A stretch of DNA of 38,453 nucleotides from Actinomadura bangladeshensis (GTDB lineage Bacteria; Actinomycetota; Actinomycetes; Streptosporangiales; Streptosporangiaceae): NCBI RefSeq assembly GCF_004348335.1, contig NZ_SMJW01000052.1, positions 1 through 38,453 on the forward strand, given 5' to 3'. The position numbers and the translations under genes were made by a program. Positions within the stretch are counted from its first letter, which is position 1; every line of letters begins with the position of its first letter. Below the pieces are notes generated by a model. The model had not been told where the DNA came from and did not search any database. It saw only the letters and a list, made by a program, of their open reading frames with translations. Below, piece by piece: positions 12,101 to 20,309 of this stretch.

Positions 12101-15100
12101 GGTGGCGGGCGGGGCCCAGCCTGAGCAGCGCGAAGCGCAGCAGCGGCGGGCGTTCGAGGTCGAAGGGGCGGGCCCGCTCGCCGGTCATGACGCGCTGGAC
12201 TTCGTCGGCGGAGGCTCCGTCCAGGTCGATCTCGCGCCAGGGCGCCTCGGCCTCGCCGAGGACGATCTGCACGGGGGTGCCGTCGCCGGTCTGGGCGAAC
12301 GCGGCCCGCAGGCCCGGGTGCAGGCCGGTCAGCGCCCGCCCGGCCGCGCGCAGCGCGGCGACGTCCAGGGGGCCGTCGAAGTCCAGGACGAGCTGGGCGG
12401 TGTAGACGTCGGAGCCGGAGTCGAGCAGCGCGTGGAAGAAGAAGCCCTGCTGGAGCGGGGACAGCGGCCAGATGTCCGCCGGCCCCGGATGCGCCGCCTC
12501 GACCTCGGCGATCTCCGCCCGGGTCAGCGCGATCAGCGGGAAGTCGGACGGCGTGCGCCCGCCGCCGCCCGCCGCGACGTGCGCGGCGATGCCGCGCAGG
12601 GCCTCGAACCAGGCGGCGGCCAGCTCGCGGACGTCCGCGCCGTCCAGGACGCGGCCCGCCCACGTCCAGGTGGCCGACAGGCGCGGTCCGGCGGCGGAGT
12701 CGCGGGCGATCGCGTCGATCTCCACGGTGTGGGCGAGCGGCATGGCGGCGTCGCCGCCGCCGTCCAGGGCGCCCGCCTCGGCGGCGATGCTCCAGTCGCC
12801 GTCCCCGGCCTCGACCCGGCCGAGGTAGTTGAGGACGATCTGCGGTGCGGGCAGGGCGGCCAGTTCCGGGCCGGTCGCGTCGTTCAGGTGGCGGAGCAGG
12901 CCGTAGCCGATGCCGTTGCCGGGCAGCGAGCGGAGCCGCTCCTTGGCGTTGCGGACGGCCTCGCCGACCGCCGGGCCGCCGGCGAGGACCTCGTCCCACG
13001 CCGCGTCGCCCGCGTCGAGCCTGACGGGGAACATGCTGGTGAACCAGCCGACCGTGCGGGACAGGTCCGGTTCGGCGCCGTGCCCGAGTTCCTCGCGGCC
13101 GTGGCCTTCCACGTCGACCAGGACGGCGGCATCGCGCGTCGCGACGCCGCGGCGGCGGCGCCACTCGGTCACGGCGAGGGCCAGCCCGGCGAGCAGGACG
13201 TCGTTGACCCGGCCGTGGAACGCGGCGGGCACGCCGGTCAGCAGCGCCGCCGTGGTGGCCTCGTCCAGCTCCAGGGTGAGGCTTCCGGCCGTGCTGCGGG
13301 TGTCCTCGGCGGGGTCGAGGGGGCGTGCGCCGAGCAGCGGGTCCTCGGTCCGCAGCATCTCGGTCCACAGGCCGAGTTCGGCGGCGCGGCCCGCGGTGGC
13401 GGCCTCGTCGGCCAGCCGCCGCGCCCAGGTGCGGAAGGACGTCGGGACGGGTTCGAGTTCTCCTCCGGCCCACGCGGTGACGAGGTCGGGCAGCAGGATC
13501 CGCCACGACACGCCGTCCACGACCAGGTGGTGCAGCACGACCAGCAGCCGGCCGAGCGCGTGCTCGCCGGCGTCCAGCCACACGAGCTGCGCCATCGTCC
13601 CGGACGCGGGGTCGAGGCGCCCGCGCGCCAGCTCGGCCTGCTCCGCGGCGGCCGCGGCCAGGGCCGCGTCGCCGGCTCCGGCGAGGTCGATCCGGTGGAC
13701 GCAGGCGGCGGCGTCGACGGCGCCCGGCGGGGCGATCCGCGGGTCGCCGCCGTCGGGGACGCTGATCCGGAGGGCGTCGTGGTGGTCCAGCACCGCCTGG
13801 AGCGCGCGGGTCAGGTCGCCGACGCCGAGCGCCGGCGGGGTGCGCAGCAGGATGCTCTGGCTGAACCCGTCCGACGGGCCGCCGAGGTCGCGCAGCCACC
13901 GCATGATCGGGGTCGCCGGGAACGCGCCGACGCCCGCGCCGGGCTCCTCGGCCGCGCCGCCGCCGGCCCCGTCCGCGCCCGCGTCCGCCTGCCGCACGAC
14001 CTGCGCGAGCGCCTCCACGGTCGGGTACCGGAACACCTCGCGCGGGGACAGCACGAGACCGGACCGGCGGGCCAGCGACACCAGCCGCATCGCGATGATC
14101 GAGTCGCCGCCGAGGTCGAAGAACCCGTCGTCGATCCCGACCCGGGCGACGCCGAGCACCTCGGCGAACAGGTCGGCGAGGAGCTTCTCGGCGGGGGTGC
14201 GCGGCTCGCGGCCCGAGGCCCGCGCCGCGAAGTCGGGGGCGGGCAGCGCCGCGCGGTCGAGCTTGCCGCTGGGGTTCAGCGGGAACGCCTCCAGCGGCAC
14301 CACCGCCGCCGGGACCATGTACGCCGGCAGCGTCGCGCCGGCGAAGTCCCGGAGTCCGTCCGGGTCGGGCTCGGCTCCGGGCTCGGCGACGACGTAGGCG
14401 ATGAGGCGCGGGTTGCCGGGCTGGTCCTCCCGGTGGACCACGACGGCCTGGGCCACCGCCGGGTGCCGGGCGAGCGCGGTCTCGATCTCGCCCGGCTCGA
14501 TGCGGAAGCCGCGGATCTTCACCTGGTGGTCGAGGCGGCCGAGGTACTCGATCTGCCCCGCGCCGTTCCAGCGGGCGAGGTCGCCGGTGCGGTACATGCG
14601 CTCGCCGGGCGCCCCGAACGGGCAGGCGACGAACCGCTCGGCGGTGAGCGCGGAGCGGTCCAGGTAGCCGCGGGCCAGGCCCGCGCCCGCCAGGTACAGC
14701 TCGCCGGGCACGCCCACCGGGACGGGCCGCAGCGACGCGTCCAGCACGTAGGCGCGGGTGTTGGCGACCGGGCCGCCGATCGGGGCGTGGCCGGCGAGGT
14801 TGCCGTCGTCGAACCAGGCGGTCGCGTAGACGGTCGCCTCGGTCGGGCCGTAGATGTTGGCGATGCGGGCCTTCGGCATGAGGGCCCGCAGGTCCTGGAC
14901 GAGCTTGGCGGGCAGCGCCTCCCCGGCGAGGACGACGTCGCCCGCCTCCAGCCCCGCCGCCCCGGCCGCGAGCAGCGCGGACATCGCCGACGGCACGCCG
15001 CTGACCAGCGTCCCGGACCAGCCGCCGCGCTCGGCGACCTCCAGCAGGTCCCGGACGACCTCGATGTGCCCGCCCATCGTCAGCGGCGTCAGCCACTCGA

Positions 15101-17063
15101 ACACCGACACGTCGAAGTTCAGCGACGTGGAGAACAGCACGCGGGCGAGCCGGTCGGGGCCGAAGTCCCTCCGCGCCCACGCGCACAGGTCGACGGCGCT
15201 GGCGTGGGAGACGACGACGCCCTTCGGACGTCCCGTCGAACCGGACGTGTAGATGACATAGGCCGCGTTGCCGGGCAGGAGCGGCCGGACGCGGTCGGCG
15301 TCGGTGGGGGCACTGGGCGGGTACGCGGTGAGGTCGAGGCCGTCCAGCACGACGCGGGGCGTCGTGCCGGGCAGGTCGGCGCCGGCGGTGGTGACGACGC
15401 AGGCCGGGGACGCGTCGTCCAGCATGAACGCGATGCGGTCGGCCGGGTAGGCCAGGTCGATCGGCTGGTAGGCGGCGCCCGCCTTCAGCACGCCGAGCGC
15501 CGCGGCGATCAGGTTCTCGTCGCGCGGGAGGGCGAGGGCGACGAAGTCCCCGGCGCCGACGCCGCGGCCGATGAGGTGGCGGGCGAGGCGCCCGGCGCGC
15601 TCGTCCAGCTCCCGGTAGGTGAGGGTCGTGCCGGCGTGCGTGACGGCGGGCGCGTCCGGGGTGCGGGCGGCCTGCGCCTCGAACAGCTCCGGGACGACGG
15701 CGGGCTCCACCGGCAGCGCCGTGTCGTTCCACTCCTGCAGGACGCGGGAGCGCTCGGCGCCGTCCAGCAGCTCGACGTCGCGGAGCGGCGTTGCCGGATC
15801 CACCGCGCCCAGCGCGCGCATGAACCGGACGTAGCGGTCCAGGTGCGCGGAGACCTGCTCCTCGGTGTACAGGTCGGGGTGCGCCTCGAAGTCGACGCGC
15901 ATCCCGGCGCCGTCGAAGTTGTCGTAGATGTTGATCGACAGGTCGTCGACCGGCCCGGTGGTGAGGGCGTGCATCCGCGCCGGCAGGCCCGCGAAGTCCA
16001 GCCGGTAGTCGAAGGCCATGATGTTGATGACCGGCCCGTGCAGCCGGTGCGGCTCGCCCACCAGCTTCAGGTCGCGCAGCAGGTCGTCGCGCCGGTAGCG
16101 CTGGTGCCGCAGCGCCCGCGCCGTCGCCCGCGTGGTGGCGCGGACGAGGTCCTCCACCGTCATGTCCGGGCGGACCCGGACCCGCAGCGGCAGGATCGTC
16201 GACAGCATCGACGGCGTCTCCAGCGCCAGCCGGGACGTGCGGCCGGTGACGGCCAGCCCGAGGATGACGTCCTCGGTGCCCGTCATCCGCGCCACGTACC
16301 CGGCGGTCGCGGCGATCGCCAGGGCCGGCGCCGCCGTGCGCAGCCGGCGCGCCCCGGCCGCGAGCGCGGCGGTCCCGTCCGGCGGGACGAGACCGGTCAG
16401 GCTCCGGTAGCCGGCGGTCGGCTCGGCCGTCTCCGCCGACAGCGACACCGCCACCGGGCGGTCGGCGAACCGCTCGGTCCAGTAGGCGCGGTCCCGCTCG
16501 AACCTCTCCGACGCCCGGTACTCCTCCTCGGCGGCGAGCAGCGCCCGGTAGTCGCCGAGCTCCGCCGGGACGTACTCGCCGCCGTTCGCCAGCGAGGTGT
16601 AGACCTCGGCGGCGCGGCGGCTGATCAGCGAGCCGCTGTAGCCGTCCTGGATGACGTGGTGGGCGCGGATGAACCAGCGGTGCAGGTCCGGCGCCAGCCG
16701 CAGCAGGGCCGTGTCGAAGAGCCGGCCGCCGTCCAGCGGCAGCGGCCCGGCCATCCGCTCCCGCATCCACGCGCGCGCGGCGGCGTCCGGGTCGGGCTCG
16801 CCGGACAGGTCCACCAGCGGGATCGACACGGAGGCGTCCGGGTCGAGGATCTGGTGGACGGTCCCGTCCCGCTCCTGCAGCCGCGCGTTCATCGCGAGCA
16901 CCTCGTGCGCGCCGATCCGCGCGACGCGGTCGAACAGTTCGTGGTCGAGCGGTCCCTCGATCTCGATGTACTGCGCGATGTGGATCGGCGTTTCCGGCGC
17001 CAACTGCTGCGCGTACCAGACGCTCTGCTGAGCGGCCGAAAGAGGAACGAACTCGATGGACAT
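6135..17063 (-). CDS. NRPS, C-A-PCP-E / C-[A9-A10 remnant]-PCP / C-A(Thr)-PCP-E
   Basis: Trimodular peptide synthetase of 3642 residues. ATG at 17063 is chosen because a GGGAAAG precedes it; a TTG lies one codon upstream. Approximate order by residue: C1 (HHVIQDG near 136, resembling EntF-type first C domains that take an aryl or acyl starter), A1 450-940, PCP1 serine near 987, E1 ([10 protein letters not shown] near 1177), C2 (HHIVLDGWS near 1661), a fragment of an A domain at about 1975-2040 with NGKVDT and K2028, PCP2 serine 2083, C3 (HHVGGDGWS near 2268), A3 2600-3090, PCP3 serine near 3119, E3 ([10 protein letters not shown] near 3307). I read the A1 code as D-V-F-S-V-A-I-V-Y-K, which I cannot assign. 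The A3 code is DFWNVGMVHK, threonine. E1 and E3 imply D residues at positions 1 and 3. Module 2 has no A core and cannot activate a substrate alone; the neighbouring adenylation protein carries exactly the missing part. Confidence 0.96.
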   Translation of the reverse strand: MSIEFVPLSAAQQSVWYAQQLAPETPIHIAQYIEIEGPLDHELFDRVARIGAHEVLAMNARLQERDGTVHQILDPDASVSIPLVDLSGEPDPDAAARAWMRERMAGPLPLDGGRLFDTALLRLAPDLHRWFIRAHHVIQDGYSGSLISRRAAEVYTSLANGGEYVPAELGDYRALLAAEEEYRASERFERDRAYWTERFADRPVAVSLSAETAEPTAGYRSLTGLVPPDGTAALAAGARRLRTAAPALAIAATAGYVARMTGTEDVILGLAVTGRTSRLALETPSMLSTILPLRVRVRPDMTVEDLVRATTRATARALRHQRYRRDDLLRDLKLVGEPHRLHGPVINIMAFDYRLDFAGLPARMHALTTGPVDDLSINIYDNFDGAGMRVDFEAHPDLYTEEQVSAHLDRYVRFMRALGAVDPATPLRDVELLDGAERSRVLQEWNDTALPVEPAVVPELFEAQAARTPDAPAVTHAGTTLTYRELDERAGRLARHLIGRGVGAGDFVALALPRDENLIAAALGVLKAGAAYQPIDLAYPADRIAFMLDDASPACVVTTAGADLPGTTPRVVLDGLDLTAYPPSAPTDADRVRPLLPGNAAYVIYTSGSTGRPKGVVVSHASAVDLCAWARRDFGPDRLARVLFSTSLNFDVSVFEWLTPLTMGGHIEVVRDLLEVAERGGWSGTLVSGVPSAMSALLAAGAAGLEAGDVVLAGEALPAKLVQDLRALMPKARIANIYGPTEATVYATAWFDDGNLAGHAPIGGPVANTRAYVLDASLRPVPVGVPGELYLAGAGLARGYLDRSALTAERFVACPFGAPGERMYRTGDLARWNGAGQIEYLGRLDHQVKIRGFRIEPGEIETALARHPAVAQAVVVHREDQPGNPRLIAYVVAEPGAEPDPDGLRDFAGATLPAYMVPAAVVPLEAFPLNPSGKLDRAALPAPDFAARASGREPRTPAEKLLADLFAEVLGVARVGIDDGFFDLGGDSIIAMRLVSLARRSGLVLSPREVFRYPTVEALAQVVRQADAGADGAGGGAAEEPGAGVGAFPATPIMRWLRDLGGPSDGFSQSILLRTPPALGVGDLTRALQAVLDHHDALRISVPDGGDPRIAPPGAVDAAACVHRIDLAGAGDAALAAAAAEQAELARGRLDPASGTMAQLVWLDAGEHALGRLLVVLHHLVVDGVSWRILLPDLVTAWAGGELEPVPTSFRTWARRLADEAATAGRAAELGLWTEMLRTEDPLLGARPLDPAEDTRSTAGSLTLELDEATTAALLTGVPAAFHGRVNDVLLAGLALAVTEWRRRRGVATRDAAVLVDVEGHGREELGHGAEPDLSRTVGWFTSMFPVRLDAGDAAWDEVLAGGPAVGEAVRNAKERLRSLPGNGIGYGLLRHLNDATGPELAALPAPQIVLNYLGRVEAGDGDWSIAAEAGALDGGGDAAMPLAHTVEIDAIARDSAAGPRLSATWTWAGRVLDGADVRELAAAWFEALRGIAAHVAAGGGGRTPSDFPLIALTRAEIAEVEAAHPGPADIWPLSPLQQGFFFHALLDSGSDVYTAQLVLDFDGPLDVAALRAAGRALTGLHPGLRAAFAQTGDGTPVQIVLGEAEAPWREIDLDGASADEVQRVMTGERARPFDLERPPLLRFALLRLGPARHRLLLTAHHIVLDGWSVPVLAGELLTLYSGGRPARTAPYKEHLAWLDAQDGDAARDAWRTALDGIDGPTLLAPAAADAPPVLPEAVVLDLSRELSDGLTARARSRGLTPNTVVQGLWGLLLARLTGRSDVVFGATVSGRPPELAGADQMVGLFINTLPVRVRLRDAETLAESLGRLQDEQSALFAHHHLGLGEIQRAAKTGPLFDTMTVFENYPFDAALLDAAFDGVRLVDADLVDATHYPLTLLAVPGERLRLRLEYRPDVFDRATAERLTALLDGLVRTLVADPERRVGDIELPGADEVRAVLAGLGGAGTPAMARRSAAPGGSRLVAYVVAAPGESLDPEELRAHVRESLPESMVPAVVVVMDELPLTPNGKVDTKALPKPEPTGPGTAYRAPRDAREAAVAGIVGDLLGIEAPGIDDDFFDLGGDSLVAMRVATRIRRALGVELPVRALFEAPTVAGLAARVAALEGGGAGRPALEPRERPAVVPPSYAQQRQWFLNRFEGPSATYNMPVALRIRGPLDADALRAAIGDLVDRHETLRTVLPDAGGAPRQLVLDPAAARPELEVTGTTEAELPMRLATAAGYAFDITAEPPLRTHLFRIGPDEHVVLLLLHHVGGDGWSMAPLARDLITAYLARAGGTAPDWAPLPVQYADYTLWQQELLGSEDDPGSLVSRQLAYWRDALAGLPEELPIPADRPRPAQASYRGGTERFLLGADVRASLMKIARETGASPFMVAQAAFAALLTRLGAGTDVPIGSPIAGRTDEALDDLVGMFVNMLVFRTDTSGDPSFRDLVGRVKETDLAAYAHQDVPFERLVEVLNPPRHLARHPLFQVGLTFQNNPEARLETPGFSAEPEPLSAGASRFDLLMILTEREDGFEGELEYALDLYDPATARRLVERFERYLAALLADPDAPIGAADVLSADERTRILGAWAGGDAAPVERATIPALFEAQVAARPEALAVTFEGVSWTYGEVNARANRLAHRLIGEGVGPEQFVALALPRSADLVVAILAVLKTGAAYVPIDPDYPEDRIAYMVEDAQPVLTLGPDDLDATGMPDTNPGVAVSPDHPAYVIYTSGSTGRPKGVVIPHQNVVRLLRSTEQWFEFGPDDVWTLFHSYAFDFSVWELWGPLLYGGRLVVVPYLTSRSPEDFLKLLGAERVTVLNQTPSAFYQLMAADRDNPGTDLALRYIVFGGEALELGRLEDWYSRHPENAPTLVNMYGITETTVHVSYVALDRAYAATAPGSVIGVGIPDLRVYVLDDCLQPVAPGVVGELYVSGAGLARGYLNRPALSAERFVADPYGKPGARMYRTGDTGRWLDGGRLEYLGRSDQQVQLRGFRIELGEIESALARHDAVSDVAVIVRDGRLVAYVAGTGVDSSELRRFVGRDLPDYMVPAVVVELDALPLTANGKLDRKALPAPDFAANVSSRTPRTAEEETLARLFAEVLGLERVGIDDGFFDLGGDSIIAIQLVSRARQSGLVITPRDVFQHQTVEELAATATPVGEGEEIEAEAPGAGVGPVPVTPIVAWLRDRVGGDAALVRGFHQSTLLRTPPDLGIERLTAAFQTLLDHHDILRLRLDGWQPVVRPPGSCDAADLVTRVDAAGLDADKLQAVVTEQAAAARDRLDPSAGTVAQLVWLDAGEEQGRLLLVLHHLVVDGVSWRILLPDLVTAWAGGALDPVPTSFRRWAQKLTASERGEDELEDWLDIVDGPPQNLAKRPLDPRVDIAARARSVTLDLPADVTGPLLTDVPASFHGRVNDVLLTGLALAVAQWRRHRGGRGTGVLIDLEGHGREDVVPGADVSRTAGWFTSIHPVRLDAGNATGGAALKTVKEQLRAVPDGGIGYGLLRHGGGDAAEELAAVPPAQIAFNYLGRVAAGDEGGDWTLAAEDLPAGEDPAMPLAHVLEINAVTRDLPGGPVLSATWTWPGGLLEPADVRELAEGWFTALRALAADAAAGNAAGFTPSDLLVDLDQTEIDKLQTAWRQKQ
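7614..9213 (-). repeat. Direct repeat copy B: Thr-specific A-PCP segment
   Basis: Second copy of the segment at 1-1600, in the third module of the large NRPS. Both copies give the same ten-residue threonine code. Past the left end (below 7614) copy B continues into an E domain; what follows copy A lies outside the window. A recombination between the two copies would delete about 7.6 kb, removing one C-A-PCP module and the C domain, E domain and gene junction between the repeats. Confidence 0.88.
10944..11141 (-). other. C-terminal remnant of an adenylation domain (A9-A10) in module 2
   Basis: Between C2 and PCP2 of the large NRPS only about 65 residues of A domain remain. They run from [12 protein letters not shown] through the LPESMVP stretch to the A10 motif [12 protein letters not shown] with K2028. 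In a full A domain some 430 residues carrying A1-A8 would precede this; here a short Gly/Ala/Arg linker (residues about 1950-1978) joins it to C2. The fragment is well conserved, including the A10 lysine that contacts the acyl-adenylate, which suggests it is still under selection. It begins at the same A8-A9 loop where the stand-alone adenylation protein at 17513-19066 ends. Confidence 0.88.
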
Positions 17064-17066
17064 CAA

Positions 17067-17512
17067 GCGGCACTTTCCCGGTCGAAGGGGGTTTCCTTTG
17101 CGCCCGGCATCGGAACCGGCAGGGCACCGGCGGGCAGAAATTCAGAGAGAATGACCACAGAACTGATCGGGCTTTCCCCGTCCCCTTTCACCCCGAGCCG
17201 CTTCCGGGAACGCGATCGGCCCGCGTTTTCCCGGAGTCAACGCCCTGTGTTCCCGCCAATACAGAGCGCCGTCGCTTTCCGCTCTGACCGGAACCGCCCT
17301 CGACCCACGTTCTACTCAGGAGTAGCGGAGTCACAGTCAACCAGCCTGTCACATGCCTCGCAATCCCCTCAAAAGTAGAACTTGGCCGGTCCCGTTGCTA
17401 ACAGGAGTGACAAAACGGCCGCTCCGCGCCCCGCGCCGAGACGCCCTCGACGCTCACCGGATGACAAAGGTTGACAACCGGATCGACCTACTCAGGTCAC
17501 CCAGCGTGATGA
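17067..17512 (-). promoter_or_regulatory. 446-nt leader of the large NRPS with paired CTACTCAGG motifs
   Basis: No gene is visible here. The spacer separates the adenylation protein from the NRPS, so the NRPS probably has its own promoter. The nonamer CTACTCAGG occurs twice, at 17312-17320 and 17488-17496. Each lies in a small palindrome: CTACTC-AG-GAGTAG (17312-17325) and GACCT-ACTC-AGGTC (17485-17498). On the minus strand a TTGACT lies just upstream of the first palindrome, which would place that palindrome near a -10 position. Assignment as an operator is inference. Confidence 0.35.
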
Positions 17513-19066
17513 TCAGCGGGCCGGGTACTCGTGCACGACCACCACGGCGGCGCCCACCGCCGGGTGCCGCTGCAGGACCGCCTCGATCTCGCCCAGCTCC
17601 ATCCGCACCCCGGCGATCTTCACCTGCCGGTCGACGCGTCCCAGGTACTGCAGGGTGGGCCGGTCCTCGCCGCCCGCGCCCGCCGGCAGCAGCCGCACCG
17701 CGTCGCCCGTCCGGTAGAGGCGGCCGGTCGGGGACGAGGCGTCGAAGGGGTCGCGGTAGAACGCCTCGCGGGTGCGCTCGTCGTTGCCGAGGTAGCCGCG
17801 GCCGACGACGACGCCGCCGACGAACAGCTCGCCGGTCTCGCCGATGTCGCAGGCCGCCCAGGTGCCGTCGTCCTCCTCGCGCAGCACGTACAGGCGCGTG
17901 TTGACGATGGGCGTGCCGATGGGGAGGCGCAGGAGGTCCAGGTCGCCGGCGGTCACGGTGTGGTGGGTGACGTCGTCGGAGCACTCGGTCGGGCCGTAGG
18001 CGTTGAGGAGCCTGGCGTGCGGCATCGCCTCCAGCCAGCGGCGGGACAGCTCGGCGGGCAGTTCCTCGCCGGTGGCGATCATCCAGCGCAGAGCGGTCAA
18101 AGAGGCTTTCCGGGGGGTCTGGGGGGTCGTCCCCCCAGAGTCAGTCGAGCCGGGGGCCAGGTCGTCCAGCAGGTGCCTGACCATGGTGGGGACGAGCTCC
18201 ACGATCGTGATGCCCCGGTCGTCCACCGCGCGGGCGAACGCCTCCGGGTCGTGCGCGACGTCGTCGCCGATCACGTCGACGCGGCCGCCGAGCAGCAGCG
18301 GGCACAGCATCTGCCAGATCGAGATGTCGAAGCCGAGCGGCGCGGTGAACGCGACGACGTCGGCGCCGGTCAGCTCCAGGTCGATGATCTTCGCCCAGAG
18401 GTGGTTGAGCATGCCCTGGTGCTCGACCACCGCGCCCTTGGGGCGGCCCGTCGAACCCGAGGTGAACAGGACGTACCGGGGCTGGTCGAGGGCGTCCAGG
18501 CGCGGCTCGCCGGCCCACGGCGCGAGCCCGTCGGCGGCGGCCGCGCGCACGACCCGGCACCCGGCCTCCGCGGCGCCCTCCAGCAGGGCGGGGGCGGTCC
18601 CGGCGGCGTCCACCGTGACCAGCACGGACGCGCCGGCCTGGTCGAGGACGTCGCGGACGCGCCCGGCGGGCCAGGTGTCGTCGGCCGGCACGTACAGGGC
18701 GCCGACCAGCTCGATCGCGAGGAAGGCGGCGATGACGGCCGCGCACCGCTCGCCGCCGACGCCGACGACCGTGCCGGGCTCGACGCCCTCGGCCTCCAGC
18801 AGCGCGGCGATGCGGCGGGCCTCGGCGGCCAGCCCGGCGTAGGAGAGGGTGCGGTGCCGGTCGGCGACCGCCGGGCGGTCGCGCTCGGCGGCGAACCGCT
18901 CCACCCGGGTGATGACCGGGTCGGCGAGGTCGACGCCGCGCTCGCGGAGCATGCCGTGCCGGACGGCGAGCTCGCGGGCCCGGTCCGCCTGCGCCGCCGG
19001 CACGTCCAGGGCGGGCAGGGCGGCCGGAGGGAGCAGCCGGTCCACCGCGGGTCCGCGAGCACTCAT
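17513..19066 (-). CDS. Stand-alone adenylation protein ending after motif A8 (N-terminal half of a split A domain, diamino acid code)
   Basis: 517 residues. ATG 19066 is preceded by GGAGAG at 5 nt; an ATG one codon earlier is the alternative. After a roughly 55-residue N-terminal extension comes an A domain with A3 [12 protein letters not shown]4 GFDISIWQ, A5 NAYGPTE, A6 GELFVGG, A7 YRTGD and A8 GRVDRQVKIAGVRMELGEIE. It stops at VVVVHEYPAR. The remaining C-terminal part (A9, A10, the catalytic lysine) is absent, and none of the 70 nt downstream encodes it in the frames checked. The selectivity residues are D-I-W-E-I-T-A-D-D; the published 2,4-diaminobutyrate code is DIWELTADD plus the A10 lysine. 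With SbnA/B-like genes divergent next door, L-Dap is the likeliest substrate. No carrier domain is attached. The gene could be a decayed remnant, but all motifs it does contain are intact. Confidence 0.9.
   Translation of the reverse strand: MSARGPAVDRLLPPAALPALDVPAAQADRARELAVRHGMLRERGVDLADPVITRVERFAAERDRPAVADRHRTLSYAGLAAEARRIAALLEAEGVEPGTVVGVGGERCAAVIAAFLAIELVGALYVPADDTWPAGRVRDVLDQAGASVLVTVDAAGTAPALLEGAAEAGCRVVRAAAADGLAPWAGEPRLDALDQPRYVLFTSGSTGRPKGAVVEHQGMLNHLWAKIIDLELTGADVVAFTAPLGFDISIWQMLCPLLLGGRVDVIGDDVAHDPEAFARAVDDRGITIVELVPTMVRHLLDDLAPGSTDSGGTTPQTPRKASLTALRWMIATGEELPAELSRRWLEAMPHARLLNAYGPTECSDDVTHHTVTAGDLDLLRLPIGTPIVNTRLYVLREEDDGTWAACDIGETGELFVGGVVVGRGYLGNDERTREAFYRDPFDASSPTGRLYRTGDAVRLLPAGAGGEDRPTLQYLGRVDRQVKIAGVRMELGEIEAVLQRHPAVGAAVVVVHEYPAR
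18118..18139. repeat. Perfect 9-bp inverted repeat inside the adenylation gene
   Basis: TCTGGGGGG and CCCCCCAGA flank a TCGT loop. The hairpin lies in an in-frame stretch coding for PGSTDSGGTTPQTPRKA, between the helix ending HLLDDL and the strand LTALRWMIATGEE. The other A domains in the window have nothing like this low-complexity insert at that point. It looks like a small palindromic element inserted in frame into a surface loop. That it is a dispersed repeat is a guess. Confidence 0.6.
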
Positions 19067-19091
19067 CATAACTCTCCGTGTTGTAGAACCA

Positions 19092-19119
19092 CTCCGCTGT
19101 AACAGCAATACGAGCGGAG
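19092..19119. promoter_or_regulatory. Inverted repeat in the divergent adenylation/SbnA-like promoter region
   Basis: CTCCGCT (19092-19098) and AGCGGAG (19113-19119) are perfect inverted arms separated by 14 nt. The repeat lies in the 237-nt space between the minus-strand adenylation gene and the plus-strand Dap genes, 26 nt from the adenylation start. A shared operator is plausible. No regulator gene of the cluster is in the window. Confidence 0.35.
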
Positions 19120-19303
19120 GCCATAGCTTATGTCCGGCGTTCACCAGAAGCACCTCGCATTCCACCCTACCGACGGGTAAGCAGAGGGTTGCGACGGGAA
19201 GATGCACGAAGGTACGGTGATGCTCCGCATGGCTCTGGCGTGAGGCCCGGCGGCGAACTCGGGGGAAGATGAGGGAATTGTTTCTTCATTTGAGGGTGGA
19301 CGC

Positions 19304-20281
19304 GTGCCGATAATCACCTCGCCGCAGGATTTCAATGTCGACGACCTTTACGTCGATCTTCGGCATGTCATAGACCGGCCGATCTACCTCAAATGCGAGG
19401 GCTTCAATTTCGCCGGCTCGGTCAAGCTGAAGGCGGCCGCCGCGATGGTGGAGGCGGCCGAACGCGAGGGCGTGCTCACCGCCGATTCGATCATCGTCGA
19501 GTCGTCGTCGGGCAACCTCGGGATCGCGCTCAGCCTGATCGCCGCGAGCCGCGGCCTGAAGTTCGTCTGCATCACCGACCCGCGCTGCAACCCCGCGTCG
19601 ATGCGGGTCATGCGGGCGCTCGGCGCGGAGGTCCGCGTCGTGTCCGACAAGGACGCCAACGGCGGCTACCTCGGCGGGCGCATCGCCTTCGTCCGGGGCC
19701 TGTGCGAGTCGGACCGGCGCTACGTCTGGCTGAACCAGTACGCCAACCGCAACAACTGGATGGCGCACTACCGCGGGACCGCGCCGGCGATCGACCGCGA
19801 GTTCCCCGACCTGGAGGTTCTCTTCGTCGGCGCCGGGACGACCGGGACGCTGATGGGCTGCGCCCGCTACTTCCGCGAGCGCGAGCGGCCCGTCACGATC
19901 GTGGCGGTCGACGCGGTCGGCTCGGTCACCTTCGGCGGCGTCCCGGAGCGGCGGATGGTGCCGGGCCTCGGCACGAGCAGCCGGCCCGCGCTGGTGGACG
20001 AGTCGTTCATCGACGACGTGGTGCACGTCCCCGAGCCCGACACGATCCGGACCGTCCACGCGCTCGCGTCCCGCGGGTTCCTGTTCGGCGGGTCCACCGG
20101 CACCGTCGTGTCGGGCGCGTCCCGCTGGCTGGACGAGAAGTACCCCGGCGAGGACCCGGTCGCGGTCGCCATCGCCCCCGACCTCGGCGAGCGCTACCTC
20201 GACTCGATCTACGCGGAGGGCTGGGTGCGCGAGCACTTCGGCGACGTGCTCTGCGACCCGGCCGGTATCCTCGGCGACTGA
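19304..20281 (+). CDS. sbnA: SbnA-like L-2,3-diaminopropionate biosynthesis PLP enzyme
   Basis: Cysteine-synthase-fold protein of 325 residues. In the staphyloferrin B pathway SbnA joins O-phosphoserine and glutamate to give N-(1-amino-1-carboxyethyl)-glutamate, which SbnB then cleaves oxidatively to L-Dap. Visible signs are a GSVKLK motif whose K41 aligns with the PLP lysine of cysteine synthases, the SSSGN loop near 67-71, and a GAGTTGTLMG phosphate-binding loop near residue 175. The start is GTG at 19304 with GAGG upstream. It is followed after 28 nt by the SbnB-like gene and is divergent from the adenylation gene, so it most likely supplies Dap for the peptide. The symbol reflects family similarity only. 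Confidence 0.9.
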   Translation: MPIITSPQDFNVDDLYVDLRHVIDRPIYLKCEGFNFAGSVKLKAAAAMVEAAEREGVLTADSIIVESSSGNLGIALSLIAASRGLKFVCITDPRCNPASMRVMRALGAEVRVVSDKDANGGYLGGRIAFVRGLCESDRRYVWLNQYANRNNWMAHYRGTAPAIDREFPDLEVLFVGAGTTGTLMGCARYFRERERPVTIVAVDAVGSVTFGGVPERRMVPGLGTSSRPALVDESFIDDVVHVPEPDTIRTVHALASRGFLFGGSTGTVVSGASRWLDEKYPGEDPVAVAIAPDLGERYLDSIYAEGWVREHFGDVLCDPAGILGD

Positions 20282-20309
20282 TCATCGACAAATGACGGAG
20301 TTTCCCACC

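Noticed and set aside
9147-17378. Very long plus-strand open frame opposite the large NRPS (and a similar one at 1534-6489)
   Set aside because: Translation is Val/Gly/Arg/Asp-rich with no domain. It is the mirror of a GC-saturated coding frame, and the minus strand gives unmistakable NRPS domains throughout.
17485-17498. Small hairpin after the adenylation gene as a rho-independent terminator
   Set aside because: The arms are only 5 bp and no T-run follows on the minus strand. It is better read as part of the shared-motif control region.
17454-17512. Possible continuation of the adenylation gene by a frameshift after 17513
   Set aside because: The minus-strand frames downstream encode LIITLGDLSRSIRLSTFVIR and similar, with no A9 or A10 residues. 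The truncation is not a simple one-base error.
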